DNA of 64,000 nt, from NCBI RefSeq assembly GCF_964026535.1, contig NZ_OZ032153.1, positions 248,001-312,000 on the forward strand, read 5' to 3'. Shown piece by piece: positions 46,115 through 55,099 of this stretch. Made by a program: the position numbers and the translations under genes. How positions within the stretch are numbered: position 1 is the first letter of the stretch; each line of letters starts with the position of its first letter. The stretch is from Candidatus Tisiphia endosymbiont of Sialis lutaria. Lineage in GTDB: Bacteria > Pseudomonadota > Alphaproteobacteria > Rickettsiales > Rickettsiaceae. The notes below the pieces were generated by a model. That model was not told the origin of the DNA. It did no database searches and saw only the letters and a list, made by a program, of their open reading frames with translations.

Positions 46115-46529
46115 GTACATTAGCTTTTTTAAAACAATCAAATATTTCGTTAATACTAATATTTGGATTATTCAAGAGCTTAACTACTATAGACTTATAA
46201 TTATTGATTGCTGCCTTATCAACATTTATTCTGGATGAGTTAAGCTCCTTCTGAAATAAAGCTTCAACTTTCTTATTAGTAAACTCATTAGATTTAACGA
46301 GCTGATAAAGGTCGCATTGCAGTGTCTGAGACACATTATTAAACAGGGAACCTATGGCGACAGGGTCTTTATCTCTTATAGCTGCAAGTATCGTAATAGA
46401 GTTGCCTATTTCAGTGGGCAACGTCTTTAAAAAAAACCTAACCGGGACGGGGGGATTTTCATCTGATTTATATTGTGTATAAACTTTTTTTCTTTTCATA
46501 ATTATAATCTATTTTAGTTAAAATATAGG

Positions 46530-46590
46530 TCATTGCGAGCGAACGCCCTTGAGCGTGGCAATCCACAATTGCTACCTCCTAGCAATGACA
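46530..46590. repeat. short family-B palindrome
   Basis: tcattgcgagcgaacgccct to gctacctcctagcaatgaca. It sits between member 1 and member 2 of the paralogous family. A similar partial B (cattgcaagcgaatg) lies at the same distance upstream of member 3 (about 53786). Confidence 0.75.
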
Positions 46591-46594
46591 GTTT

Positions 46595-47158
46595 TTAGTT
46601 TATTGTGTCACCATCCATATTTGGAAATTCTCCTAATGCGACTACAGCATTTTCATCAACTACATCACTAGTATTTGAATTGGGTGATAGATACGTATGC
46701 TCCAAGCTATCTAATTTTTCCAAAGCTTTAGTTATAGTACATTTTTTTCCAAAGTTAGTATATACAGATAAGTTACTATCTACAGATTTAGCTTCGTTAA
46801 GTGTTGTGCATATATCGTTAAATTTTGCAAGTTTATTAGTAGAACAATAATACAACACCTGCAAACAATTTTTGATTGCGTCCTTGTCCTTGTCATTGTT
46901 CTTGGATGATTTAAGCTCCTTCTTAAATAAACCCTCAATTACCTTTTCATCAAAACCCCCCTTAGTAGATGCAAGTGTACATTGTATTTCCTGAGATACA
47001 CCAAATATATTGCATATTGACCAAATATCTTTAGCAATCTTTTTATTGTTTACAGCTTCAAGTATCGTCTTAGTGTTGTTTATTTCAGTGAGGCGCATTA
47101 AATTGGGATTACTGCCGATATAGTGATCTCGAGTTGCTGTATGTTTTTGTTTTGCCAT
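46595..47158 (-). CDS. member 2 of the new three-member family (intact)
   Basis: 187 residues, no signal peptide or membrane helix; predicted mostly helical. It aligns with the rebuilt member 1 from LTEINNTKTILEAVNN through FKKELKSSKN to CTITKALEKLDSLEHTYL, and with member 3 over NLSVYTNFGKKCTITKALEK (NIAVYTDFKDGCTVEQALLK there). No family is recognised. All three genes share an almost identical sequence just before the start (ttttaactaaaa, agattataatt), so they were duplicated with their promoter or leader. It is the only unbroken member in the window. Confidence 0.65.
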   Translation of the reverse strand: MAKQKHTATRDHYIGSNPNLMRLTEINNTKTILEAVNNKKIAKDIWSICNIFGVSQEIQCTLASTKGGFDEKVIEGLFKKELKSSKNNDKDKDAIKNCLQVLYYCSTNKLAKFNDICTTLNEAKSVDSNLSVYTNFGKKCTITKALEKLDSLEHTYLSPNSNTSDVVDENAVVALGEFPNMDGDTIN

Positions 47159-47549
47159 AATTATAATCTTTTTTAGTTAAAATCACTAGGCTATGTGAAG
47201 GAAATTTGAATAGATCAGAATAATGATGAGCATCCCTGCTTGGCTTAATGTGACCCCTGCTCGACTTAGCGTCATACCTGCGTAAGCAGGGGTCTAGATT
47301 CCCGCCTACGCGGGAATGACAAAGTAATCAATGTCACCCCTGCGTAAGCAGGGGTCTTAGATTCTGCACCGAAGCACGAATAACAAAGGAACGAACGCGA
47401 ATAACAAAGATGCAACCATTATCCCATCGTTCAAGCTTTTACTTAGATATCCTTCACATATCCTAACAAAACGGCTTGTACTACTATTTTAGCTAGGACG
47501 CAACAAAAATTCCACAAAAGTAAACAAAGATTTACTTTTATTTAACAAT
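47159..47549. other. intergenic region with two family-D palindromes
   Basis: D elements at about 47271-47323 (gtcatacctgcgtaagcagg ... cgcgggaatgaca) and about 47333-47390 (degenerate). The first 35 bases are the conserved leader of the paralogous family. No gene is supported. Confidence 0.65.
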
Positions 47550-48371
47550 TCAGTGATGTTTTTTTAGCAAATAATTAAATTCTGCACCATATATAAAAAT
47601 CATGTTAATAATATAAAAGAACATTAGGGTTATTATTATACCACCAAGTGAACCATATATTATGCTTAATTGGTTATAACTTCTTATCCAAGTAGATAAT
47701 AAATATCCACTTATCACCCATAAAATTACTGTTAATAAAGCTCCAGGAAATACCTCTGTAAAATTTAATGTTATATTAGGGACGATATAATATAATGATG
47801 ATGAGGTAATAAATAATGAACAAAAAATTATAACATATCGTAAAATAGTTAGAGCTAGCATATGTTCTTCCATTATTTGTAAAATCATCGGCAGTTTTGT
47901 CAATATTATTGGCACTATAATTAGAATGAACATAGCAAAAGTAACGAATATGCTGATTACTAAGAACTGTACTATGCTAAGTAATCTTCGTCTTATGTAT
48001 GGAGGTGGTGATTTTATTTCATATACCCTATTTAAGATTGTTCTTAAACATTCAACAAAAGATGATGCGGTCCATATACTTCCTACTATCGCTACGGTCA
48101 TTAGACTTTGAGGTGGAGTTTTACTAAGTTCATTTATCCTAGTTTTTATTGAGTCAGTAGCCAGTTCTGGCATACTCTCAAGAAAGATAGTTATAAAGTT
48201 CTGCCCGAGTTCTGAGGCACCAATAAAACTTGTTAATGCTAATAAAAAAACTAAAAAAGGAAAAAATGCCATGAGTATCATAAATGACATATACCCTGAA
48301 TGTTCAACACCATCATGTTCAATTGTTTTTAAAATTGCCTGATATAAACATCTTATAATTCTTTTCATCAA
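47550..48371 (-). CDS. YihY/BrkB-family inner-membrane protein
   Basis: 273 residues with six membrane segments, of the YihY/virulence factor BrkB family (PF03631, once misnamed ribonuclease BN). Landmarks are HDGVEHSGYMSFMILMAFFP near the N-terminus, then SLMTVAIVGSIWTASSFVEC, LRTILNRVYEI, and GALLTVILWVISGYLLSTWI, IYGSLGGIIITLMFFYI near the C-terminus. Length is family-typical. The molecular role is unsettled (membrane transport or envelope homeostasis). Isolated between repeat fields. Confidence 0.88.
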   Translation of the reverse strand: MMKRIIRCLYQAILKTIEHDGVEHSGYMSFMILMAFFPFLVFLLALTSFIGASELGQNFITIFLESMPELATDSIKTRINELSKTPPQSLMTVAIVGSIWTASSFVECLRTILNRVYEIKSPPPYIRRRLLSIVQFLVISIFVTFAMFILIIVPIILTKLPMILQIMEEHMLALTILRYVIIFCSLFITSSSLYYIVPNITLNFTEVFPGALLTVILWVISGYLLSTWIRSYNQLSIIYGSLGGIIITLMFFYIINMIFIYGAEFNYLLKKHH

Positions 48372-48448
48372 CTGACTTTATTTTGCTTTATATAGTTAAA
48401 ATAATAACACTCACCTTAATGTTACCCCTGCTCGCCTTAGTGTCACCC

Positions 48449-48885
48449 CCACAACTGTTGAAAATTAGAAGAGGAAGCGGGTTTTAGACCGGATAGTTTA
48501 AAAATCGTATGTGGTCAACGTCTATTAGCGAGAAAGACCTTAGGTCGACGAAGCAATCCATAAAAGTAACCAAAGATGGATTGCCACGACCTACTTGCGT
48601 GGTCTCGCAATGACAGAAAACCTATCTAAAACCCGCTTTACCTTCTAACTTTCAACAGTTGTGGTGTCATCCCCACAACTGTTGAAAGTTAGAAGAGGAA
48701 GCGGGTTTAAACCGGATAGTTTAAAAATCGTATGTGGTCAACGTCTATTAGCGAGAAAGACCTTAGGTCGACGAAGCAATCCATAAAAGTAACCAAAGAT
48801 GGATTGCCACGACCACTACGTGGTCTCGCAATGACAGAAAACCTATCTAAAACCCGCTTTACCTTCTAACTTTCAACAGTTGTGG
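48449..48885. repeat. two tandem copies of palindromic repeat F, each with a nested B core
   Basis: F1 48449-48664 and F2 48673-48885 are almost identical (about 215 bp each). Outer arms ccacaactgttgaaagttag and its complement ending caacagttgtgg; second layer agcgggttt / aaacccgct; core a B-type palindrome (tctattagcgagaaagacct ... ggtctcgcaatgacag). They lie inside what looks like a D element (tgtcacccc repeated before, between and after), which continues to about 48940. Confidence 0.88.
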
Positions 48886-48953
48886 TGTCACCCCTGCTTT
48901 GGTGCGGGGTCTAAATTCCGCACCGAAGCGGGAATGACAACTTATTACTCCCC

Positions 48954-51407
48954 TCACCTATTATGATCATTATTTATGACTGTTAGCAAATAGTTTTTTA
49001 AAGCAAGAGCATTTTTATTATATTTTCTAATAAACTCCGGTAGTTTGGAACGTATCATATCAATATTTTGTTGAACCTTTTCTATTGCTTTAAATATGGT
49101 CAGCGGACAATCAACGCGATTAACAGTTAACATATCACGTAAAAATTGATCATCATAAATATCTGCTGTAGGACCAACTAAGCAAGGCACTCCTAAACTT
49201 AGACTCTCTAAAACTATCATAGGTGAACATTCTGAATTAGTAATGTATAAAGTTAAATTAGTATTGGCAATAAGTTTTATTAGTTCTTGATGTGGTAATT
49301 GCTCTGGAAAAACTTTAAGCTCTACATCCTGCATCATCCAACAAGCATGTTTATTGTCATTAAAATGGCAATTAGTGTAACAAGAAACCTTATCTTTCAA
49401 CATACTTATTGCAGCAAATTGAGGATAGAGATTTTTTATCCATATGCTAGAAGCACTCCATATACCAATTGTAAATTTACTATTCTCTATAGCTATCACC
49501 TTTTTTTCAGGCATTGATGGTATGAAGTTTTGTAATAAATAAGATTGAATACCATTAGCTATCAAAAATTGTTCTAGACCTTTCTTCAGGGTGATAATAG
49601 CCTTAATCTTATTTTGTTTATATAAATTTAACCATTTATAAAAATCTTGGCAATGATGAGAATCTACCCATTGGGCAGGAGAACCATGCCATAAAAAGTA
49701 AATATCTAAATAATTATCAGCCTTAAGCTGATGCAACTTTTCTACTAATTGAGCATGAACATCAAGCCCACCCGATATAACTAATTTTTTAATGCCTGTT
49801 TTGATAATTAACTGAGCTATTTTAGTGATAATTTTGTTAGGTAAATATGCATTAATATAATTTAGCAAAATATTTGCTTTGCCTATAGGAAAAGGAATTA
49901 TTTGGTCAAATAATTCTTTAGTGGAGTTAGCGACTCCAGGAAAAGTACTAGAATATATTACGTAGATATCGTCAATAGACCTCTTGTAAAACTCTACTTC
50001 TGATGGTAATTTGGACAATGATGCGGTACTCGAATCCTCACATACACTAGAGTACGCTGCGGTTCTGCGTTCCGTGTCTCCTACAAATTCCTCAGCATAA
50101 GCGAGTTTTGTAAGAGGTCTAATATCCTTTTGCTGTCCTTGGTATTTGATTATAAAATTTTTAAAATTATCATAATCATTTTCTGAAGAACAAGAATAAA
50201 GCATTGTAATTATTCGTCTAGCAAGCAATCTAACCCAATAATATCTTAGAAGAGGTTGTGCTATCTTTTTTAACAAACGAATAGAACGGATTTTATCAAT
50301 TATCGATGGAGCTTCGCCCTTATTAACAAGGTTGATATCTCTTAAAATTTGTTGCTTTATTTGTAAATTTTGTTTTTTGTTATGATTTTTTACTGAAATA
50401 TCTATAAACGAAAGCCATAAATTTTGCAAATGGGCTTTATCGGCAAAGATTTTTTGATAAGCAAGAAAATTTTGCTGTTTAATTTTTGCTAGTAAATCTC
50501 GGTCAACATCTAATTTTTTCATTGCCTCCGTAAGATACGGATGATTTCTATTGATTATAAACTGATGTTGTATATCAGGTAGCACCTCCCGGACAATCCC
50601 CACGTCAGTAGTAATAATTGCACAACCAAATGCCATCGCTTCAATAAGCGTCAACGGTGTTCCTTCTTGCACTGAGGCTATTAGCAAAATGTCTGTTTCT
50701 TTTAGAGTATCCCAAACTTCTTGTTTTGAGTGTAGTCGCTTATTTTTATCTATTATACATTTTTTGATATGAATTTTCTCATGCTCAAGCTGTTCTAGGG
50801 CTGGCATAATTACTGTTTTTAGACCTTTGTAATCGTCAATAGTACTATACCAACTTTCCCAAGCACTATTACCAATCCATGTGATAACTAGCTGACTAGA
50901 GGCTAAACCAATTTTAGGATCAGGAGCAATTTGTGAATCTGGAATTAATACATTATCATAAATTACTTGCCACGGTTTTGGATATTCTGGGATATTTGCA
51001 TAAATATCATACAATCTTTTAGAGCTAGTGTAATAGTTGTCAATAAATCGGAAAGTTGGTAGATTTTTTAGTATGTCAGATTCATTTTCAATAAATAAAT
51101 GATCAGGTATGCTAATGGTAATGGCAATATTTAATAATTTTTCAATATTACTATTAGTGTTAATACCGTTATCTGCTATAATTTGCAGTAAGTGCGTTAA
51201 ATACCCGCGATGAAAAAAATGTATTAATTTAATAGAATTATATTGGTTTAAATTAATTAAAAACTCCTCCGATGTTTTATAATCACAACTATAAATTATA
51301 TGACAATCATATTGATCATTTAACAAAGATTGAACAAACGAAGCAACGTTATCAAAAGCCCACCCCCTAATATCCGCTACTAAAATCAGGGTTTCTTTGG
51401 AATTCAT
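48954..51407 (-). CDS. two-domain glycosyltransferase (GT4-like) with in-frame palindromic insert
   Basis: 817 residues. The N-terminal half ends in a GT4-type donor site (DILLIASVQEGTPLTLIEAM, AFGCAIITTDVGIVREVLPD, about 230-275). The C-terminal half has a second, similar site (ANTNLTLYITNSECSPMIVL, ESLSLGVPCLVGPTADIYDD, about 695-740). Between them, at about residues 429-477, lies repeat E3 in frame (LTKLAYAEEFVGDTERRTAA). It probably builds a surface polysaccharide. Its start overlaps the stop of the upstream epimerase gene by 4 bases (translational coupling). Confidence 0.82.
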   Translation of the reverse strand: MNSKETLILVADIRGWAFDNVASFVQSLLNDQYDCHIIYSCDYKTSEEFLINLNQYNSIKLIHFFHRGYLTHLLQIIADNGINTNSNIEKLLNIAITISIPDHLFIENESDILKNLPTFRFIDNYYTSSKRLYDIYANIPEYPKPWQVIYDNVLIPDSQIAPDPKIGLASSQLVITWIGNSAWESWYSTIDDYKGLKTVIMPALEQLEHEKIHIKKCIIDKNKRLHSKQEVWDTLKETDILLIASVQEGTPLTLIEAMAFGCAIITTDVGIVREVLPDIQHQFIINRNHPYLTEAMKKLDVDRDLLAKIKQQNFLAYQKIFADKAHLQNLWLSFIDISVKNHNKKQNLQIKQQILRDINLVNKGEAPSIIDKIRSIRLLKKIAQPLLRYYWVRLLARRIITMLYSCSSENDYDNFKNFIIKYQGQQKDIRPLTKLAYAEEFVGDTERRTAAYSSVCEDSSTASLSKLPSEVEFYKRSIDDIYVIYSSTFPGVANSTKELFDQIIPFPIGKANILLNYINAYLPNKIITKIAQLIIKTGIKKLVISGGLDVHAQLVEKLHQLKADNYLDIYFLWHGSPAQWVDSHHCQDFYKWLNLYKQNKIKAIITLKKGLEQFLIANGIQSYLLQNFIPSMPEKKVIAIENSKFTIGIWSASSIWIKNLYPQFAAISMLKDKVSCYTNCHFNDNKHACWMMQDVELKVFPEQLPHQELIKLIANTNLTLYITNSECSPMIVLESLSLGVPCLVGPTADIYDDQFLRDMLTVNRVDCPLTIFKAIEKVQQNIDMIRSKLPEFIRKYNKNALALKNYLLTVINNDHNR
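49977..50121 (-). repeat. palindromic repeat E (copy E3) inside the glycosyltransferase gene
   Basis: Arms tagacctcttgtaaaactc and gagttttgtaagaggtcta (145 bp). The middle (gcggtactcgaatcctcaca, gtacgctgcggttctgcgtt) is related to E1 and E2. It is read through in frame, adding about 48 residues that separate the two catalytic halves. Confidence 0.9.
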
Positions 51408-52318
51408 AAATTTACGCTAAATAACTCTAATAATCCAGTTGCTAACTCATATGTTGCTTTATAATTTAACATCTGCTGAGCCAATTCTGGGCTGCCAACA
51501 GAAGTATTTATACTACCAACTTGAGGTGGTAGATATTTTATTCCTTTGATAACAGCGATTTTATCAATTAATTGAATAAGTTCATTTATAGAATAGGCAC
51601 GTCCTGTGCAAACATTTAGTACTGGTGCCGATGATGCCGCCATAGATAAGGCTCTAACACACATATTTGTTACATCTGAAACATGTATAAAGTCCCGACT
51701 TTGATTTCCATCACCAAAAATCACCAACTCTTTACCATCTTTCACTTGTTCTCTAAATATTGATATTACACCAGAATAATCAGAATTTTTAGGTTGTCCT
51801 GTACCATAAACATTAAAAAAGCGTAAACCACAACTTTTAAGAGATTTAACCTCGCCAAAAGCCTTAGCTTGTAGCTCGCAGGCATATTTATCCGCCGCAT
51901 AAGGAGAAAGTGGACTCACTTTGCCATTTTCTTGTAGAGGAAAATCACTGATCTTGCCGTAAACAGCAGCAGATGACGCATATACCACAGGAATATTTTG
52001 TTTACTTGCCTGAAGGAAGATATTAATGGTTCCTGTTAAATTTACTTGATGGCTATAGTGCCAATTATTAATTGATTCCTGCACACTTGCCACTGCTGCA
52101 AGATGAAAACAACCCTCGATATTTCTAAATACTTTCTTCACAATATCTTGATCTAAAATATTTCCTTGAATAAACTCAATATTTTTATCAAGTGAACTAT
52201 TAAAGGTACCAGTTGAAAGATCATCCAATATGACAACTTGGTGTCCTTCTTTGGTTAATAATTTAACAAGGTGCGAACCAATGAAACCAGCTCCACCAGT
52301 GACTAAATATCTTGACAT
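51404..52318 (-). CDS. NAD-dependent sugar epimerase/dehydratase (extended SDR)
   Basis: 304 residues. NAD-binding TGGAGFIGSHLVKLLTKEGH at the N-terminus, an Asp ending the second strand (VVILDDLSTG), active-site Ser/Tyr/Lys in YASSAAVYG and SPYAADKYACE (YxxxK), and SRDFIHVSDV typical of UDP-glucose/UDP-GlcNAc 4-epimerases. It makes an activated sugar for polysaccharide or LPS synthesis. It overlaps the next gene by 4 bases (ATGA), so epimerase and glycosyltransferase are made together. Full length; the exact sugar is not resolved. Confidence 0.9.
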   Translation of the reverse strand: MSRYLVTGGAGFIGSHLVKLLTKEGHQVVILDDLSTGTFNSSLDKNIEFIQGNILDQDIVKKVFRNIEGCFHLAAVASVQESINNWHYSHQVNLTGTINIFLQASKQNIPVVYASSAAVYGKISDFPLQENGKVSPLSPYAADKYACELQAKAFGEVKSLKSCGLRFFNVYGTGQPKNSDYSGVISIFREQVKDGKELVIFGDGNQSRDFIHVSDVTNMCVRALSMAASSAPVLNVCTGRAYSINELIQLIDKIAVIKGIKYLPPQVGSINTSVGSPELAQQMLNYKATYELATGLLELFSVNL

Positions 52319-52351
52319 ATACTATATAATAAGTTTAATTCAATTATACTA

Positions 52352-52443
52352 AAATGATTTGAAGAGTTTGCTCCGCAAGACTGTAGGTAATTCGCGTACT
52401 CACCCTTTGGTTATTGTCCCCATTTCCCAAATCATTTGAGTAT
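52352..52443. repeat. palindromic repeat C (intergenic copy)
   Basis: Left arm aaatgatttgaagagtttgc, right arm cccaaatcatttgagtatg, with ccgcaagact and aattcgcgtactcacc inside. Same family as the insert in queC (61956-62066). It lies between divergent polysaccharide genes. Confidence 0.75.
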
Positions 52444-52479
52444 GATTTTATGTTATAGAGTTATTATAAAGAAAAATAA

Positions 52480-53760
52480 ATGAAAAAAATCATTATTTTT
52501 ACAAATACAGATTGGCACTTTTATAACCATCTTCTGCCAATTGCTTTGACTGCTAAAATTAAAGGATATGAAGTTAAAGTACTAACAGATATTAGTGAAT
52601 TTAAAGATAAAATAGAACAGCATAATTTACCAGTAATTCCAATTTCAATAAAGCGTGGAAGTATTAACCTTTTTACTGATTTACTATTATTAATCAAGCT
52701 AATCAGAATATTAAATAAGGAAAAACCTGATATATTACATAATTTCACTATAAAACCAATTTTTTATGGAAGTATCAGTGCTTTTCTGTGCAATACACCA
52801 CAAATCATTAACACTTTTGTTGGTATGGGTTTATTGTTTATCAGCAATAAATTTTTACTAAAATGCCTTAGGAAGATCATAGTTAAAATATTATCCCTAA
52901 TAAGCTATTATAAAAGTATGTTATTTGTTGTACAAAATGATGATGATTTAGCTTTAGTGGTGAAATTAGGTATAGCAAACTCTATTAGCATTACAGCAAA
53001 TTCACAAACGTCATTGCGAGGAGCCGCTTTGCGGCGACGCGGCAATCCCAAAATGGTCAGGAATGGATTGCTTCGTCGGCTCATGCCTTCTCGCAATGAC
53101 CCCAGTTTGCTATGGATAGGTACTAATCAGGTTAGCCATATTGCTCCACCAAATTTAGTCATTAAACAATGTAGTGTTGGTATAGAAACCAAGAAATTCC
53201 CTCTCCTACCAGAACCGTTAGGTAATAAAATAGTAGTTGCCTTAGTAGCTAGAATGCTTATTGATAAAGGTGTATATGAATTTATATATGCCGCAAAAAT
53301 ATTAAAACAGAAAAATATCGATGCTGAATTCTGGTTAGTTGGTCAGCCTGAACAAAATAATAAACAATCAATAGCACAATCCATATTGGAAGACTACCAA
53401 AATCTAGGATATATCAAATATCTTGGATATCAGAAAGATATAGAAGAAATATGGAAAAAAGCCCACATCGCCGTATTACCCTCCTATCGTGAAGGACTAA
53501 GCCGCTCCCTTTTAGAGGCTGGGGCATATGGTAGAGCGATTATTACTACTAACGCTCCAGGTGGCAGAGAATTAATACAAGACAAAATAAATGGGTTATT
53601 AGTCAAACCTCAAAATATAGAAGATTTAGCAATAGCTATGGAGCTGCTAATCACTAGACCTTCGTTACGAAAACATCTTGGTGTGCAAATTCGACAAGAT
53701 ATTTTAGAAAAATATGACAACCAATTAATCTCTGAGAAGATGGTTAATTTTTATGGCTAA
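52480..53760 (+). CDS. GT4 glycosyltransferase with in-frame palindromic insert
   Basis: 426 residues. N-terminal GT4 features: IIIFTNTDWHFYNHLLPIAL, KPDILHNFTIKPIFYGSISA, FVGMGLLF. Donor-binding C-terminal domain: VALVARMLIDKGVYEFIYAA, EFWLVGQPE, and AVLPSYREGLSRSLLEAGAY, GRAIITTNAPGGRELI with the Ex7E-type pair. Residues about 177-207 (TSLRGAALRRRGNPKMVRNG and following) come from a family-B palindrome inserted in frame in the linker between the two Rossmann lobes. Likely adds N-acetylhexosamine or similar to a lipid-linked glycan. Divergent from the epimerase operon. Confidence 0.88.
   Translation: MKKIIIFTNTDWHFYNHLLPIALTAKIKGYEVKVLTDISEFKDKIEQHNLPVIPISIKRGSINLFTDLLLLIKLIRILNKEKPDILHNFTIKPIFYGSISAFLCNTPQIINTFVGMGLLFISNKFLLKCLRKIIVKILSLISYYKSMLFVVQNDDDLALVVKLGIANSISITANSQTSLRGAALRRRGNPKMVRNGLLRRLMPSRNDPSLLWIGTNQVSHIAPPNLVIKQCSVGIETKKFPLLPEPLGNKIVVALVARMLIDKGVYEFIYAAKILKQKNIDAEFWLVGQPEQNNKQSIAQSILEDYQNLGYIKYLGYQKDIEEIWKKAHIAVLPSYREGLSRSLLEAGAYGRAIITTNAPGGRELIQDKINGLLVKPQNIEDLAIAMELLITRPSLRKHLGVQIRQDILEKYDNQLISEKMVNFYG
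53009..53101 (+). repeat. palindromic repeat B inside the GT4 gene
   Basis: cgtcattgcgaggagccgct to ccttctcgcaatgac, the same arms as intergenic B copies. About 93 bp (31 codons), read without a stop and dense in Arg (TSLRGAALRRRGNPK). Confidence 0.92.
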
Positions 53761-54178
53761 CCCTTAGGCTTTATAGCAAAATTACGTCATTGCAAGCGAA
53801 TGAATGTGAACGTGACAATAACCTATATTTTAACTAAAAAGATTATAATTATGGCAAAACAACAAGATACTCGATCATTTAGAATTCCTGAATCATTAAT
53901 GTACGATGAAATACAAAATTCTAAGATGATACTTAAAACTGTAAAAATTTTGAATATTCCAAATCCCAATGTTCTAGAGATACTTGATATATTTGAACAA
54001 AATAATATAGCTGTATATACTGATTTTAAAGATGGGTGTACTGTAGAACAAGCTCTGTTAAAACTAGAAACAAGATATGTTCCACAGGATATACTAGATT
54101 TTCATGCATCCTGGGTGCAAGATTCTCAATCTATACTGGAACCTTTGTATAAATATACTTCAGATATACATGATTCTA

Positions 54179-55038
54179 GGGTATGTCGTCACGAGATTGT
54201 GATTGCATAATTTTATGTGATTTGTTATTATAATTGTAGTAATAAAAATAGGCGATAAGAAGCAATGAGTTTAGCACATAGAAGACATGATATAAGCGAT
54301 GAGCTTTGGAATAAGATAGAAAGTAATTTACCTGGTCAGAAAGGTTGTTGGGGAGGTATTGCAAGAGACAATAGAACTTTTATAAATGCAGTGATGTGGA
54401 TATTTAGAACGGGAGTTCCATGGAGAGATTTGCCTCCTGATTATGGCAATTGGAAGAATGTACACAGAAGATTCTGTAGATGGCGTGATAATGGGATATG
54501 GGAGAATTTGCTAAATATTTTTATAAATGCTCCTGATTTTGAATGGTTAATGATAGATTCTACATTTGTAAAAACTCACAAAGCAGGACTTGGAGCGAAA
54601 GGCGGGAATCAAACGGTTAGTCGCACAAAAGGGGACTCAATACAAAGGTACATATGGCCGTGGATGCGTATGGTATGCCGGTCAGAATTATTGTTACAGA
54701 AGGTTCCAGAAATGATTGTACTCAAGCTTGTGAGTTAATCCAGAATATGGAGGCACAACATCTTATGGCTGATAAAGCTTACGATACAAACGCCATAATA
54801 GAATCGGCTGTGAATGCAAACATAATTCCTGTAATACCATCAAAAAGAAACAGGAAGATTCAAAGAGAGATAGATAAATATCTATATAAGCTAAGGCACA
54901 TTATTGAAAATACATTTCAAAAATTTAAAGAATGGCGTGGTATAGCAACAAGATATGCTAAAAATACAAAATCATACATGGCGGGTCTTTGTTTAAGGGC
55001 TTTACTAATGTGGGCTCAAATCTCGTGACGACACACCC
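54179..55038 (+). mobile_element. IS5-family insertion sequence (about 860 bp)
   Basis: Inverted ends gggtatgtcgtcacgagatt (left) and the complement of gggtgtgtcgtcacgagatt (right), flanked by TA on both sides (54177-54178, 55039-55040), as in IS5-family members that duplicate TA or TNA. Carries a two-frame transposase. Confidence 0.92.
54265..55028 (+). CDS. IS5-family transposase in two overlapping frames
   Basis: The first frame (54265-54738) gives LAHRRHDISDELWNKIESNL, IFRTGVPWRDLPPDYGNWKN and the first catalytic Asp in WLMIDSTFVKTHKAG. The second (54654-55028) gives AVDAYGMPVRIIVTEGSRND, HLMADKAYDTNAI with the second Asp, and RHIIENTFQKFKEWRGIATR with the Glu. The switch is near acaaaaggggactc (about 54626-54640), an A4G4 run typical of programmed frameshifting in this group; a simple one-base deletion is the alternative. 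Confidence 0.88.
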
Positions 55039-55099
55039 TAGTAGAGATGAAGTTAATAGTTTAGGAGACTCTGGTACTCTTAGATATTTAGGTGATTGA

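Larger units (their letters stand above)
44478..46499 (-). pseudogene. member 1 of a new three-member family, split by IS256
   Basis: The 5' part (46499 to about 46123) encodes MKRKKVYTQYKSDENPPVPV through NPNISINEIFDCFKKANV. The 3' part (44733 to 44478) continues in frame as PVLRINFEKYDTIDTALIAL, then LQHEYLPVRMVTGEEYSN, ending HIDYDSEV. Removing the IS256 and one 8-bp repeat (GTACATTA) restores one frame of about 210 codons. The protein is homologous along its length to the gene at 46595-47158 (shared ILxAV...LFxKELxSS, DTIxxAL.KLQHEYLP pattern). No known domain is recognised; predicted soluble and mostly helical. Confidence 0.85.
53851..55099 (+). pseudogene. member 3 of the new family, internally deleted and split by an IS5 element
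   Basis: From ATG 53851 (MAKQQDTRSFRIPESLMYDE; member 2 begins MAKQKHT) through NSKMILKTVKILNIPNPNVL and NIAVYTDFKDGCTVEQALLK, LETRYVPQDI, to HDS at the IS junction. After the IS the frame continues SRDEVNSLGDSGTLRYLGD and stops at 55097-55099 when the IS and one TA are removed. Compared with members 1 and 2, about 60 residues between ILKTV and the NPNV region are missing. Codons before 53851 in the longer frame belong to the leader and a B repeat. Confidence 0.75.
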
